Assembly: GCF_018403185.1 (NCBI RefSeq)
Contig: NZ_BOSE01000001.1
Location: 124,001 to 188,000 of the forward strand
Origin: Paenibacillus montaniterrae
Lineage (GTDB): Bacteria; Bacillota; Bacilli; Paenibacillales; Paenibacillaceae
DNA length: 64,000 nucleotides
Reading direction: 5' to 3'
Shown: positions 8,005-15,524 of the stretch, one piece after another
Numbering within the stretch: the stretch's first letter is position 1
Layout of the letters: every line of letters begins with the position of its first letter
Translations under genes and position numbers: made by a program
Notes under the pieces: generated by a model
Seen by the model: only the letters and a program-made list of their open reading frames with translations
What the model was told of the DNA's origin: nothing
The model's database searches: none

Positions 8005-8045
8005 ATTTAAAAAGCGACTGGAGGATGCTTTGTTCCGGAGCGCTG
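8005..8045 (+). repeat. 41-bp tandem duplication of the family 2 right arm
   Basis: Bases 8005-8045 repeat 7964-8004 with a single difference (gctttg-c-tcc versus gctttg-t-tcc), giving two right arms and one left arm. Probably slippage or unequal recombination. It ends 16 bp upstream of the ribosome-binding site of the next gene. Confidence 0.85.
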
Positions 8046-8073
8046 AAAAATAATATTGAATGGAGTGTCATAT

Positions 8074-8373
8074 ATGGCAAATGCATTGTTAAGTATTCAA
8101 ATGATCCCGAAAACAAATCATGGTGAAAGTGTTATACCTTACGTCGATCAGGCTATTGCAATTATTAAGGATTCAGGCTTGCCATACCGTGTAGCGCCGC
8201 TCGAAACGACAATGGAAGGCGATCTTGCCGAGCTGCTGCAAATTGTGCAGCGCATGCATGAAGCTATGATTGAAGCGGGCTGTCCTGGCGCGCTTTCGCA
8301 AATTAAAATATCCTATAACCCGCAAGGGGCTTCGATGGAGAAGCTGCTGGAGAAGTATCCAGATGGAAAATAA
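8074..8373 (+). CDS. Thiamine-binding (MTH1187/YkoF-like, DUF77) protein
   Basis: 99 residues of the MTH1187/thiamine-binding superfamily: ALLSIQMIPKTNHGESVIPYVDQAIAII is the first ferredoxin-like strand-helix, YRVAPLETTMEGDLAELLQIV is the typical core (ETTMEGD), and GALSQIKISYNP the last strand. Family members bind HMP or thiamine and are often encoded with ThiXYZ or YkoEDC transporters. ATG 8074 is preferred (TGGAGTG 7 nt upstream); the in-frame TTG at 8056 lacks a site. The next gene overlaps it by 11 nt, indicating translational coupling. Confidence 0.85.
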   Translation: MANALLSIQMIPKTNHGESVIPYVDQAIAIIKDSGLPYRVAPLETTMEGDLAELLQIVQRMHEAMIEAGCPGALSQIKISYNPQGASMEKLLEKYPDGK

Positions 8374-9136
8374 ACGAGCATTGTGGCGGAGCTTGCTGCC
8401 GCCTGTAATTATGCTCGCGGTCATATTCACGGTTTGGGAGCTGATTGTTCGCTTCGAGCTTGTGTACAGCTGGCTTATTCCTTCTCCGCTTGGCGTGCTG
8501 AAGGAAATGGCGATTGGCTGGGAGAGACTGCTGGAGCATTGGCTGGCAACGATGCAATTGACCGTGCTCGGCTTTTTGGGTGGAGCGGTTTGCGGCATTT
8601 TGCTCGGTATGGTGCTGCATTTTGTGCCGCTTGTCCGGCAAGCGATGTACCCGGTGTTGATTTTATCGCAGAACATTCCGGTCATTGTTATTGCGCCGAT
8701 TTTAACGATGCTGCTTGGCTTTGGCTTGCTTCCCAAGGTGCTGCTTATTATTCTCGTATGTTTTTTTCCGATTTGTATCGCAATGCTCGGCGGCCTTGCA
8801 CAGGTTGATCAAGGCTTGAGAAATTATATGGGGATGATCGGCAGCAGCAGATGGCAGCAATTTGTTCATCTTGAGCTGCCAAGCTCGCTGGGCAGCTTGT
8901 TTAGCGGCTTGAAAATCGCCGCCTCTTACAGTGTATTAAGTGCTGTTGTTGCGGAATGGCTCTCGCCAAAGGTCGGATTGGGCGGCTATATGATATTATC
9001 GTCGCGCGGCTACATGCCTGAACGCGTATTCGCTGCTGTACTGCTGATCGTGCTTACAAGCCTGCTGCTGTTCTGGCTTGTTTCCTTAGTTGAAAGGCTG
9101 CTTGTGCGCTGGCGGCCGCGAAAGGAGGCTCGCTAA
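8363..9136 (+). CDS. thiX: Thiamine-precursor ABC transporter permease
   Basis: 257 residues, BPD_transp_1 family of the SsuC/TauC/ThiX type. Five to six membrane segments are visible, beginning LLPPVIMLAVIFTVWELIV and ending VFAAVLLIVLTSLLLFWLV. The EAA-loop region is around LRNYMGMIGSSRWQQFVHLELP, the contact site for the ATPase. ATG 8363 lies inside the end of the preceding gene (overlap 11 nt) and has GGAGAAG upstream; frames opening earlier would overlap more. Its stop overlaps the ATG of the ATPase by one base. Symbol assigned by operon context and family. Confidence 0.85.
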   Translation: MENKRALWRSLLPPVIMLAVIFTVWELIVRFELVYSWLIPSPLGVLKEMAIGWERLLEHWLATMQLTVLGFLGGAVCGILLGMVLHFVPLVRQAMYPVLILSQNIPVIVIAPILTMLLGFGLLPKVLLIILVCFFPICIAMLGGLAQVDQGLRNYMGMIGSSRWQQFVHLELPSSLGSLFSGLKIAASYSVLSAVVAEWLSPKVGLGGYMILSSRGYMPERVFAAVLLIVLTSLLLFWLVSLVERLLVRWRPRKEAR

Positions 9137-9882
9137 TGCTGGAATTGAAAGGACTTCAGAAATCCTTTAGAAGCAACGGTACGGTACGCGAGGTGCTGCG
9201 GGACATCAATCTTAACGTGATGGATGGAGAATTTGTCTCGATCATCGGACCGTCGGGAAGCGGCAAAACAACGCTGTTTCAATTAATTGGCGGCTTGCAG
9301 CAAATTGACGCTGGCGAAATATGGCTTGACGGTGTTAACATATCCGGACAAAAGGGCCATATCGCTTATATGCCGCAGCAGGCATCTCTGCTTCCGTGGT
9401 ATTCGGTTAAGCAAAATATTGCTTTGGCTTTGCAAATATCACATGTGCCCAAGTCAACAGCTCTCAAGCAGGCTGAGCAATGGCTGCAGCAGGTTGGGCT
9501 GGCTGAATACGCCAATGAATACCCGCACAAGCTGTCGGGCGGAATGAGCCAACGCGTCTCTTTTTTGCGCGCTTTGCTATCGCCGCAGAAGCTGATGCTG
9601 CTGGATGAGCCGTTCGGAGCGTTGGATGCGCTGACACGGCTGCACATGCAGCGCTGGCTGCTGTCGATTTGGGAGCAGCATCGCCGCTCGGTGCTGCTCG
9701 TTACCCACAGTATAGAGGAAGCGCTGCTGCTATCTGATCGGATTATTGTTTTTGCTGCGAATCCGGCTACTGTTATTGATGAGATTAAGGTGCCGTTTGC
9801 CAGACCGCGGGAAGGCGAGCTTTGGAGCGATTCAACGTTTAACGAATTGAAGCAACGAATTTATGAGCAGCTTGACGCATAA
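9136..9882 (+). CDS. thiZ: Thiamine-precursor ABC transporter ATP-binding protein
   Basis: A 248-residue nitrate/sulfonate/taurine-type ATPase. Walker A GPSGSGKTT at 38-46, Q-loop YMPQQASLLPW, signature LSGGMSQRVSFLRALL, Walker B LMLLDEPFGALD and H-loop LLVTHSIEEALLLSDRI are all intact. ATG 9136 overlaps the permease stop (taATG) with a strong AAAGGAGG at 9121-9128. It energises the importer formed by the lipoprotein and permease. Confidence 0.9.
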   Translation: MLELKGLQKSFRSNGTVREVLRDINLNVMDGEFVSIIGPSGSGKTTLFQLIGGLQQIDAGEIWLDGVNISGQKGHIAYMPQQASLLPWYSVKQNIALALQISHVPKSTALKQAEQWLQQVGLAEYANEYPHKLSGGMSQRVSFLRALLSPQKLMLLDEPFGALDALTRLHMQRWLLSIWEQHRRSVLLVTHSIEEALLLSDRIIVFAANPATVIDEIKVPFARPREGELWSDSTFNELKQRIYEQLDA

Positions 9883-9889
9883 ATCGGCC

Positions 9890-10057
9890 TTACTTAGAGC
9901 TTAGTCGGTGTCGAATATGGGGTTCAGCCGAAGGATGATGCTTCCGACGTATGTTTCCTGCGGAAACATTTAGGTGCTCACGTAGTAGGTATCTACGCTG
10001 CGCTCCGTCATTTCTAAGCTTTTCCCCATCTACTTGGTTCTGAAAGCCGGGCTTTTT
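9890..10057 (+). repeat. Diverged family 1 repeat after thiZ
   Basis: The core ggtgctcacgtag...ctacgctgcgctcc (about 9971-10004) and the right part cttggttctgaaagc match family 1, but the terminal inverted repeats are eroded. Extra palindromes occur inside (cgaaggatgatgcttccg; tgtttcctgcggaaaca). Non-coding; it starts just after the thiZ stop codon. Confidence 0.65.
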
Positions 10058-10132
10058 GTACACTTACCTAAAGGCTGCGCCTTGGCTGCTTTTTTCACAG
10101 CAAGCTGGAATACTTAGTGAAAGGAAGATTCG

Positions 10133-10927
10133 ATGCTGAACTATATTGATGCGCATATTCATTTGGAGCAATACAGCGAGGAGGCGCGCAGCGAGCATTT
10201 GGCAACCGCACGTGCAGCTGGAGTTACGCATGTTGTCGCAGTTTCTATGGACTTGGCATCCTCTAAAGCGACATATGAGCTTTCCGGCCAATATGACGGG
10301 ATGATTATGCCTGCCTACGGCTTCCACCCAGAACAGCCGATATTGTCGGCTCAAGAGGAGCAGGAGCTGGTGGCATGGATCAGACAGCGTGCAGCACGAC
10401 ATGAACGGTTTGCAATTGGTGAGGTGGGATTGCCCTACTATACCGCTGAAGAAGCGAAGGAGCGCGGCGAGCGGTTTGATAAGCAGCCATATGCTGAGCT
10501 GCTGGAGCGCTTTATTGTGCTGGCAAAGCAGCTCGATCGCCCGATTGTGCTGCATGCGGTATATGAAGATGCTGCGCTTGCCTGTGATTTGCTGCAAAAG
10601 CATCAGTATAGCCGCGCGCATTTTCATTGGTTTAAAGGAGACGAGGCGACCATCAAGCGGATGATAGAAAACGGCTACTTTATCTCGATTACGCCAGATG
10701 TCGATTATGAAGCTGATATTCAAGCGCTGGTCCAGCAGTATCCTTTAGAGCTGATGATGATTGAAACTGATGGGCCTTGGCCGTTTGAAGGGAAATTTGA
10801 GCAGCAGGAAACTCAGTCTGCGATGGTTGTCGAGGTTGCGGCTTCCATTGCCCAGCTTAAAAATATGCCGCTTGAGCAGGTGGTCCGGCAGCTTTATAAC
10901 AACAGCAAAACGTTTTATGCAATATAG
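10133..10927 (+). CDS. TatD family metal-dependent hydrolase
   Basis: 264 residues, TatD/YcfH amidohydrolase superfamily. Metal-site motifs: DAHIHL (H8, H10), IGEVGLPYY (the conserved Glu), LHAVYEDA, FHWFKGDE and IETDGPWP (the final Asp). It is more divergent than the housekeeping TatD DNase: GLPYY replaces the usual GLDYY and FHWF the usual FHCF. TatD-like proteins with this divergence are found next to thiamine transport genes in several Firmicutes, but here a repeat of about 170 bp separates it from thiZ and the operon link is uncertain. Substrate unknown. Confidence 0.8.
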   Translation: MLNYIDAHIHLEQYSEEARSEHLATARAAGVTHVVAVSMDLASSKATYELSGQYDGMIMPAYGFHPEQPILSAQEEQELVAWIRQRAARHERFAIGEVGLPYYTAEEAKERGERFDKQPYAELLERFIVLAKQLDRPIVLHAVYEDAALACDLLQKHQYSRAHFHWFKGDEATIKRMIENGYFISITPDVDYEADIQALVQQYPLELMMIETDGPWPFEGKFEQQETQSAMVVEVAASIAQLKNMPLEQVVRQLYNNSKTFYAI

Positions 10928-10970
10928 CGTTTAGGGTGTGTCTGGCCAGCAAATTTTCATAGTATTTGAT

Positions 10971-11021
10971 AGAGCTGTTTAATAGTCAGTTTTTATTGAC
11001 TTCTGGACAGCTCTTTTTTTG
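10971..11021 (+). terminator. Terminator after the tatD-like gene
   Basis: The outer arms agagctgt / acagctct are followed by seven T, with an inner hairpin agtca / tgact. Confidence 0.8.
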
Positions 11022-11112
11022 ATTTGTCCGGCAAAGTTTCTTGAAGGATATTAGCCGTTGCCATTACAAGTCTTAAAACATAAAAAGTAGAGTAGATAGT
11101 TTTTAATATTTA

Positions 11113-11162
11113 GGGCGTGTCTGAAAACTTGCTCAGTAGCTTCGAAGCTCTCAGACACGCCC
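11113..11162. repeat. Compact gggcgtgtctga hairpin upstream of the glucosaminidase gene
   Basis: A perfect 12-bp inverted repeat (gggcgtgtctga / tcagacacgccc) encloses 26 bp that contain the perfect palindrome agcttcgaagct. It carries the same ends as the 161-bp element at 572-732 but with a short interior. It ends 8 bp before the aaaggagaggag ribosome-binding site of the next gene, so it would sit in the 5' untranslated region. Confidence 0.75.
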
Positions 11163-11183
11163 GGAAAAAAAGGAGAGGAGTGC

Positions 11184-11954
11184 ATGGTCAATTTACCGAG
11201 ATCGCAATTTTTTGCAGCGATTGCACCAATCATCATGTTTGTTCGTCAGCAGGGCTCTCCAATTCTACCATCTGTTCGATTAGCGCAAAGCTTGCTGGAA
11301 ACAGGCGGAACAATTCATGCCTGGAACAACCTTGGCGGAATTAAGGTAGGCAGCGGGAGGCTTACACCGTATTGGAGAGGAGATTTCGTTACGCGGGACA
11401 CCTGGGAGTTCCACAGCGGCGAGCAGGTAAGAGAACGAGCTGCATTCCGGGCTTACCGTACCTTGTACCATTACTTCAAGGATCAGGATGAGCTGTTCAA
11501 GGGCACGCGATACCGCAAGGTTAGAACGGCGAAGACCCCTCACGAGCAAGCGGAGCAAATGAGTGCGGCAGGCTATGCGACTGACCCGGCCTATGCCAGC
11601 AAAATTATTGCGATTATTAAGCAAAATAATTTAGAGGTTTACGATGCAGTCAAGCCTGTCCACATTCCGCCCAAGCAATTCGAGAACGCTTCGCTTGTCC
11701 CGGTCTATTCCGATCAGCTCTTTATTGCTGAGGCCTACTATGAGCAGTATACCAATTACGTTCCTGTGCGCAAGCTGGGAGAGCATTTTGACGCTTATGT
11801 CATTTGGAAAAATAACGAGGTTTATGTTAATGGAGAACAGCTCGAGGTACGTATGGCGGGCTCTGTTAGCTACGCTAAAGCAAGCGAGCTGGCCTCCTTG
11901 TTAAATCTTTCGCTAGAGTGGGATTCCAATGCTAAAGTTCTTTTTGTCAATTAA
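11184..11954 (+). CDS. Endo-beta-N-acetylglucosaminidase-like (GH73) wall hydrolase with C-terminal stalk domain
   Basis: 256 residues. The N-terminal 160 residues match the glucosaminidase/LYZ2 fold: FFAAIAPIIMFV, SVRLAQSLLETGG (probable catalytic Glu), WNNLGGIKVGSG, WRGDFVTRDTWEF and RAAFRAYRTLYHYFKD. Residues about 190-256 form a half copper-amine-oxidase-N-like domain (VPVRKLGEHFDAYVIW, VYVNGEQLEV, ASLLNLSLEWD). No signal peptide is seen, which is typical of phage-type or coupled-export lysins. ATG 11184 follows AAAGGAGAGGAG. It is paired with the amidase gene immediately downstream, giving cleavage of both glycan and peptide bonds. Confidence 0.78.
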   Translation: MVNLPRSQFFAAIAPIIMFVRQQGSPILPSVRLAQSLLETGGTIHAWNNLGGIKVGSGRLTPYWRGDFVTRDTWEFHSGEQVRERAAFRAYRTLYHYFKDQDELFKGTRYRKVRTAKTPHEQAEQMSAAGYATDPAYASKIIAIIKQNNLEVYDAVKPVHIPPKQFENASLVPVYSDQLFIAEAYYEQYTNYVPVRKLGEHFDAYVIWKNNEVYVNGEQLEVRMAGSVSYAKASELASLLNLSLEWDSNAKVLFVN

Positions 11955-11991
11955 TTATGTATATTTTCATAGCTTTGAGGAGGATGAGACT

Positions 11992-12726
11992 ATGGAGGTT
12001 GACTACCATATTGATCATATCCCGAAGACGACAGCGAATAACCGCAGGCCGGGCATAAGACTGGATGCAACAACGATTACGATTCACAGTACGGGAAATC
12101 CATCGAGCACTGCGCGAAATGAGCGTGCGTGGCTTACGAATCCAGCTAATACAAGAACTGCTTCCTTTCACATTGTGATCGACGACAAAGAAGCGATTGA
12201 GGTAATTCCATTAAATGAAGTAGCCTGGCACGCTGGAGACGGAAGTGGAACAGCCAGCGGCAATCGCACCTCGATCGCGATCGAACTATGCGAAAGCGGC
12301 AATCAAGAGCAGACGATCAGCAATGCTGTAGAACTGGTGGCCGAACTGCTGCTTGAGCGAGGCTGGAGCACTGACCGCTTGCGCAGACACTTCGACTGGA
12401 GCGGCAAAAATTGTCCGCGTCTGATGAATACGGATGGAAGATGGTCGGGCTGGCATGCGTTTGTTGCGCAGGTAGCTGCCAAATTGAGGGAGCTGCAGGC
12501 TGATGAAGACGATGATGAGCCGTTTCCTGATGACGACGAGCAGGAGGGTGATCACTCAGATGATGAAAATGGAGGGATTACGATGACGGTTGAGGATGCA
12601 AATAAAATCATACGTTTTTTAAGTGCTGCCTATATGGCGACGAACAATAAGGCAGCTCGCAAAGAGTTTAACCGGCTGGCAAATGAGCTGAGAAAAGCAA
12701 GTGGGCAAGACCCGATAGTCGGGTAA
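11992..12726 (+). CDS. N-acetylmuramoyl-L-alanine amidase (Amidase_2)
   Basis: 244 residues. The zinc amidase domain spans about 1-165: TITIHSTGNPSS (first zinc His), ASFHIVIDD, EVAWHAGDGSG, TSIAIELCES, RRHFDWSGKNCPRLM (second zinc His and Cys). It cleaves the MurNAc-L-Ala bond and resembles phage lysins of the CwlA/XlyA type. An acidic Asp/Glu linker (about 168-195) follows, then a helical C-terminal segment (AANKIIRFLSAAYMATNNKA-like), perhaps for wall binding. No signal peptide. ATG 11992 is chosen because GAGGAGG (11977-11983) is 8 nt upstream; the earlier TTG 11929 overlaps the previous gene without a site. Confidence 0.85.
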   Translation: MEVDYHIDHIPKTTANNRRPGIRLDATTITIHSTGNPSSTARNERAWLTNPANTRTASFHIVIDDKEAIEVIPLNEVAWHAGDGSGTASGNRTSIAIELCESGNQEQTISNAVELVAELLLERGWSTDRLRRHFDWSGKNCPRLMNTDGRWSGWHAFVAQVAAKLRELQADEDDDEPFPDDDEQEGDHSDDENGGITMTVEDANKIIRFLSAAYMATNNKAARKEFNRLANELRKASGQDPIVG

Positions 12727-12735
12727 AAAAATAGC

Positions 12736-12760
12736 GGGGTCCTAATTAAAGGACCCCTTA
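12736..12760 (+). terminator. Terminator-like hairpin after the amidase gene
   Basis: The perfect 7-bp arms ggggtcc / ggacccc with an 8-nt loop are followed by ttat. The T-run is short, so termination may be partial. Confidence 0.55.
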
Positions 12761-12788
12761 TCCAAAAAAATGGGAGAGGAGAAACCGG

Positions 12789-12942
12789 ATGAAGAGCTTA
12801 TGGGGAAACGTAAGTCCTCTACACGGTTTTCTACGACATCAAAGACGCCGATGACCATATTGTGGTCGGATTTGCAAACAAATATACATCGCTTGAAAAA
12901 TATTTTGCCCTGTTGAGCCGGGAGGAAATCTTTCATCGCTAA
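12789..12942 (+). pseudogene. Small conserved-looking gene with an apparent +1 frameshift
   Basis: A strong ribosome-binding site (GGGAGAGGAG, 12770-12779) points at ATG 12789, but that frame stops after 21 codons (MKSLWGNVSPLH...). From about 12814 the next frame reads a convincing protein to TAA 12940-12942: VLYTVFYDIKDADDHIVVGF, then ANKYTSLEKYFALLSREE and IFHR. Removing one base near gtaagtcc (12809-12816) would give a continuous protein of about 50 residues beginning MKSLWGNVVLYTVFYDI. Either a sequencing error or a true frameshift mutation. I do not recognise the family. Confidence 0.5.
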
Positions 12943-13055
12943 ACGTAGTGTGGTACGATTAAAAAGATGAGTATCGGCTTATGCTTCTGATGTGCAGCTC
13001 TGTGCAATAGAAGCGCAGTCAACCAAGTAACATCAATTGTTTTAGGAGGCATCGT

Positions 13056-13610
13056 GTGAGAGTAATTGCAGGCAAAGCCAAGGGGAGAGCTTTGAAGGCT
13101 GTACCTGGACAAGGTACGCGACCGACAACCGATAAAGTTAAGGAAGCTATATTTAGCATGATCGGACCTTATTTTGACGGGGGAGCTGCGCTTGATTTAT
13201 TTGCCGGGACAGGCGGACTTGGCATAGAGGCGTGGAGCCGCGGCATAGAGAAGGTTATCTGCATAGACAAGGAAAAAATCAGCATCGACGTCATTCGCAG
13301 TAATGTACATACAGTTGGAGCTGAAGATGCGTTTGAAATTTATCGAAATGATGCGGCCAGAGCATTAAAGGCGCTAGCCAAACGGGAGCTGGCGTTTAAT
13401 TTGATTTTTTTGGACCCGCCTTATCGCATGCAAGACATGGATCAATGGCTTGAGCAAATGCTTGAGCTGAAGCTTTTAGCAGATGAGGCGCTTGTCGTAG
13501 TCGAGCATGACGCCAAAATCGAGTATCCGGAGTCTATCAGAGCATTGATACAGCAGCGGCATGCCCAATATGGGGAAATTGCAGTAACGATCTACAAGAA
13601 CATCAATTAA
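13056..13610 (+). CDS. rsmD: 16S rRNA (guanine966-N2)-methyltransferase
   Basis: 184 residues. It methylates G966 (E. coli numbering) of 16S rRNA with SAM. The N-terminal [13 protein letters not shown] and [16 protein letters not shown] are family signatures, [14 protein letters not shown] is the SAM-binding motif I, and DPPY (120-123) is the catalytic motif IV of N-methyltransferases. The GTG start at 13056 has TTTAGGAGG 6-8 nt upstream. coaD follows, as in other Bacillales. Confidence 0.94.
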   Translation: MRVIAGKAKGRALKAVPGQGTRPTTDKVKEAIFSMIGPYFDGGAALDLFAGTGGLGIEAWSRGIEKVICIDKEKISIDVIRSNVHTVGAEDAFEIYRNDAARALKALAKRELAFNLIFLDPPYRMQDMDQWLEQMLELKLLADEALVVVEHDAKIEYPESIRALIQQRHAQYGEIAVTIYKNIN

Positions 13611-13663
13611 CAGCTGGACGCATTTGCCAGCAGCTGACGCGCAAAGGATTAGGAGAGATATTC

Positions 13664-14182
13664 ATGAACAGTACAAACCAACAGCAGCGAGTAGCTGTAT
13701 ACCCTGGCAGCTTTGACCCTGTTACATACGGACATTTGGATATTATCCAGCGCGCCGCAAGACAGTATGATCGGATTATTGTAGCTGTGCTGAACAATAC
13801 AAGCAAAAATCCGATGTTTTCTGTGGAGGAGCGCAAGGATATATTGCATAAAGTAACAAAGGATTTTCCGAACGTAGAGGTGGAGAGCTTTCGAGACTTG
13901 CTCGTGCGCTTTATGCGGATGAAAAATGCGAGCGTCATCATTAGAGGAATTCGCTCGGTGACCGATTTTGAATACGAGCTGCAGCTGGCGTCAACCAATC
14001 ATATGCTGGACGAAGGCATAGATACCGTTTTTATGATGACGCATCCGAAATATTCTTATTTGAGCTCAAGCATTGTAAAGGAAATTGCAAATTTTCAAGG
14101 CGATGTTTCACAAATGGTGCCGCCAGAGGTGGAGAAGCGTCTGCGTGAAAAATGTGGCCCGGAGCGGCCGCTGAGGCAATAG
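13664..14182 (+). CDS. coaD: Phosphopantetheine adenylyltransferase
   Basis: 172 residues. It transfers AMP to 4'-phosphopantetheine, the penultimate step of coenzyme A synthesis. The nucleotidyltransferase signature [10 protein letters not shown] (15-24, with the TxGH version of HIGH), [19 protein letters not shown] and [19 protein letters not shown] (the ISSTxxR-like loop) are present. ATG 13664 follows TTAGGAGAG. Probably co-transcribed with rsmD. Confidence 0.95.
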   Translation: MNSTNQQQRVAVYPGSFDPVTYGHLDIIQRAARQYDRIIVAVLNNTSKNPMFSVEERKDILHKVTKDFPNVEVESFRDLLVRFMRMKNASVIIRGIRSVTDFEYELQLASTNHMLDEGIDTVFMMTHPKYSYLSSSIVKEIANFQGDVSQMVPPEVEKRLREKCGPERPLRQ

Positions 14183-14191
14183 AAGTGGAAA

Positions 14192-14247
14192 AAGGAATTG
14201 CCCGCATTATGCTGCATGCTATTATGCAATCGGGCAGTTCCTTTTTA
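14192..14247. terminator. Bidirectional terminator coaD / ylbJ
   Basis: A 13-bp stem aaggaattgcccg / cgggcagttcctt with one G-T pair and a loop of 26 nt is followed by ttttt on the plus strand. It lies between convergent genes. Confidence 0.75.
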
Positions 14248-14267
14248 TATTTAGTGGCGTGATGCAG

Positions 14268-15428
14268 CTAGCTTTTGTGACGGCGCATATACCACAGATG
14301 GGTAAGCGCGATAAGCAATGCGGCCGACGAGCAAAGCAAGATGCTGGGCAGCCAAAGATTAAGCTGTTGATCATCTGCCAGGGCATGAGCAGTTCGTTGG
14401 ACAAATGCGGTTTCCTCCGGCATTCCGAGCAGCTGGCCAAAGATCCAGGAAAGCGGCTTCCATATAATAAGCAGTACAACAAAGCTGGCCGCTGCATGAA
14501 CAATTCGGTAGCGAAGAAAAGGCGCCAGGCGAATGCCGTGACTGTAGCTGTAATAACTAACCTGCAGCATGCCGCTCACCCCTGTAAAGCTTAAGCATGC
14601 AGCGATCAAAGCGAGCGCGGCAATGATATGATGCTGCTCGATTGCCCAGTTGGCAATGGCAATGCTGCCGATATGCTGCTCCAGCAGTGCTTGTTCAACA
14701 AAAGGCAAGCCGGGAAGCAGCTTGTTAATTAACGGATGGATGAAAGCTGCGATAACAGAAGCAAAAATGATAAAGCCGCCAACGATAAACAGCTTTTGCA
14801 CACTGCTGTAAACACTGTCGCCGAGTACTCGCCCGAAGCTTCTTCCATCAAGCTGCTGCCCTAGTCTCATTGCTTCGATAAAATATGGTCTGTTCGTCGC
14901 TTGGAATTTCCCTGTGGCAGAGTCGTGGGAATTCAGCTGCGCATGAACGAACATAATAGCGAAGGCTGCAAGCCAAATCGCCAGCAAAATAATATAACCG
15001 TAATGCTGCAAATGAAACAAGCCGGCACCGATAATGACAATAATGAACACTGGATTCGGCAAATGGCTGTATGCGAGCAGACGCTGAGTTTGCTGCAGGC
15101 TCAGTCGACCATCCTGCAGCAGCTTGATTGCAGGCTCAACACCTGTCGGAAAGCCGCTGCTCATGCTCATTAGCAAAGGGATGCCCGCATCTGGCGGCAG
15201 CTTGAGAAAGCGGGTTATAAATGGCGCAAGCAGCGCATTGAAGCCGTGAATAAGTCCAAAGGCGAGCATAAACTCATACAGGATAAAAAATGGGAGCAGT
15301 CCAGGAAAGACAAGATCCCACCATATCGTGATGCCTGACAAGGAGGCTTGCAGCGCAACATCAGGGGAGAGCACAACAGACAGCACGAGAAATAGCATCG
15401 TAACAGCGATGAGTATTGTTTTGTGCAA
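14268..15428 (-). CDS. ylbJ: YlbJ-type sporulation integral membrane protein
   Basis: 386 residues with about eight membrane segments (ILIAVTMLFLVLSVVL, GLLPFFILYEFMLAFGLI, PVFIIVIIGAGLFHL, YIILLAIWLAAFAIMFV, KLFIVGGFIIFASVIAAFI, AALALIAACLSFTGVSGML and more). In Bacillus ylbJ is needed for resistant spores; the molecular activity is not known, though nucleoside-transporter-like gate motifs occur in the family. The TTG at 15428 is preferred: AAAGGAGAG lies 6 nt upstream and it gives a clean signal-anchor N-terminus (MHKTILIAV). Longer versions extend over the divergent gene's promoter region. Confidence 0.85.
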   Translation of the reverse strand: MHKTILIAVTMLFLVLSVVLSPDVALQASLSGITIWWDLVFPGLLPFFILYEFMLAFGLIHGFNALLAPFITRFLKLPPDAGIPLLMSMSSGFPTGVEPAIKLLQDGRLSLQQTQRLLAYSHLPNPVFIIVIIGAGLFHLQHYGYIILLAIWLAAFAIMFVHAQLNSHDSATGKFQATNRPYFIEAMRLGQQLDGRSFGRVLGDSVYSSVQKLFIVGGFIIFASVIAAFIHPLINKLLPGLPFVEQALLEQHIGSIAIANWAIEQHHIIAALALIAACLSFTGVSGMLQVSYYSYSHGIRLAPFLRYRIVHAAASFVVLLIIWKPLSWIFGQLLGMPEETAFVQRTAHALADDQQLNLWLPSILLCSSAALLIALTHLWYMRRHKS

Positions 15429-15524
15429 CTTAATCTCTCCTTTAGCGAATGAAGATGGACAACTCTCGTCGTTTAATGTTACGCAGCTAATGGAAAAAAT
15501 AGAACAAGCAGGGGGGAATGGTGG

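Noticed and set aside
6976..8045. CRISPR array
   Set aside because: The repeats are about 170 bp, palindromic and separated by a constant 17-bp linker; CRISPR repeats are 25-40 bp with unique spacers, and no cas genes are present.
11117..11344. Upstream plus-strand frame overlapping the glucosaminidase start
   Set aside because: It begins inside the gggcgtgtctga hairpin and is out of frame with the enzyme that has the strong ribosome-binding site.
12742..12936. Minus-strand open frame of 64 codons opposite the small frameshifted gene
   Set aside because: No ribosome-binding site; the plus-strand reading has a strong one and a plausible protein.
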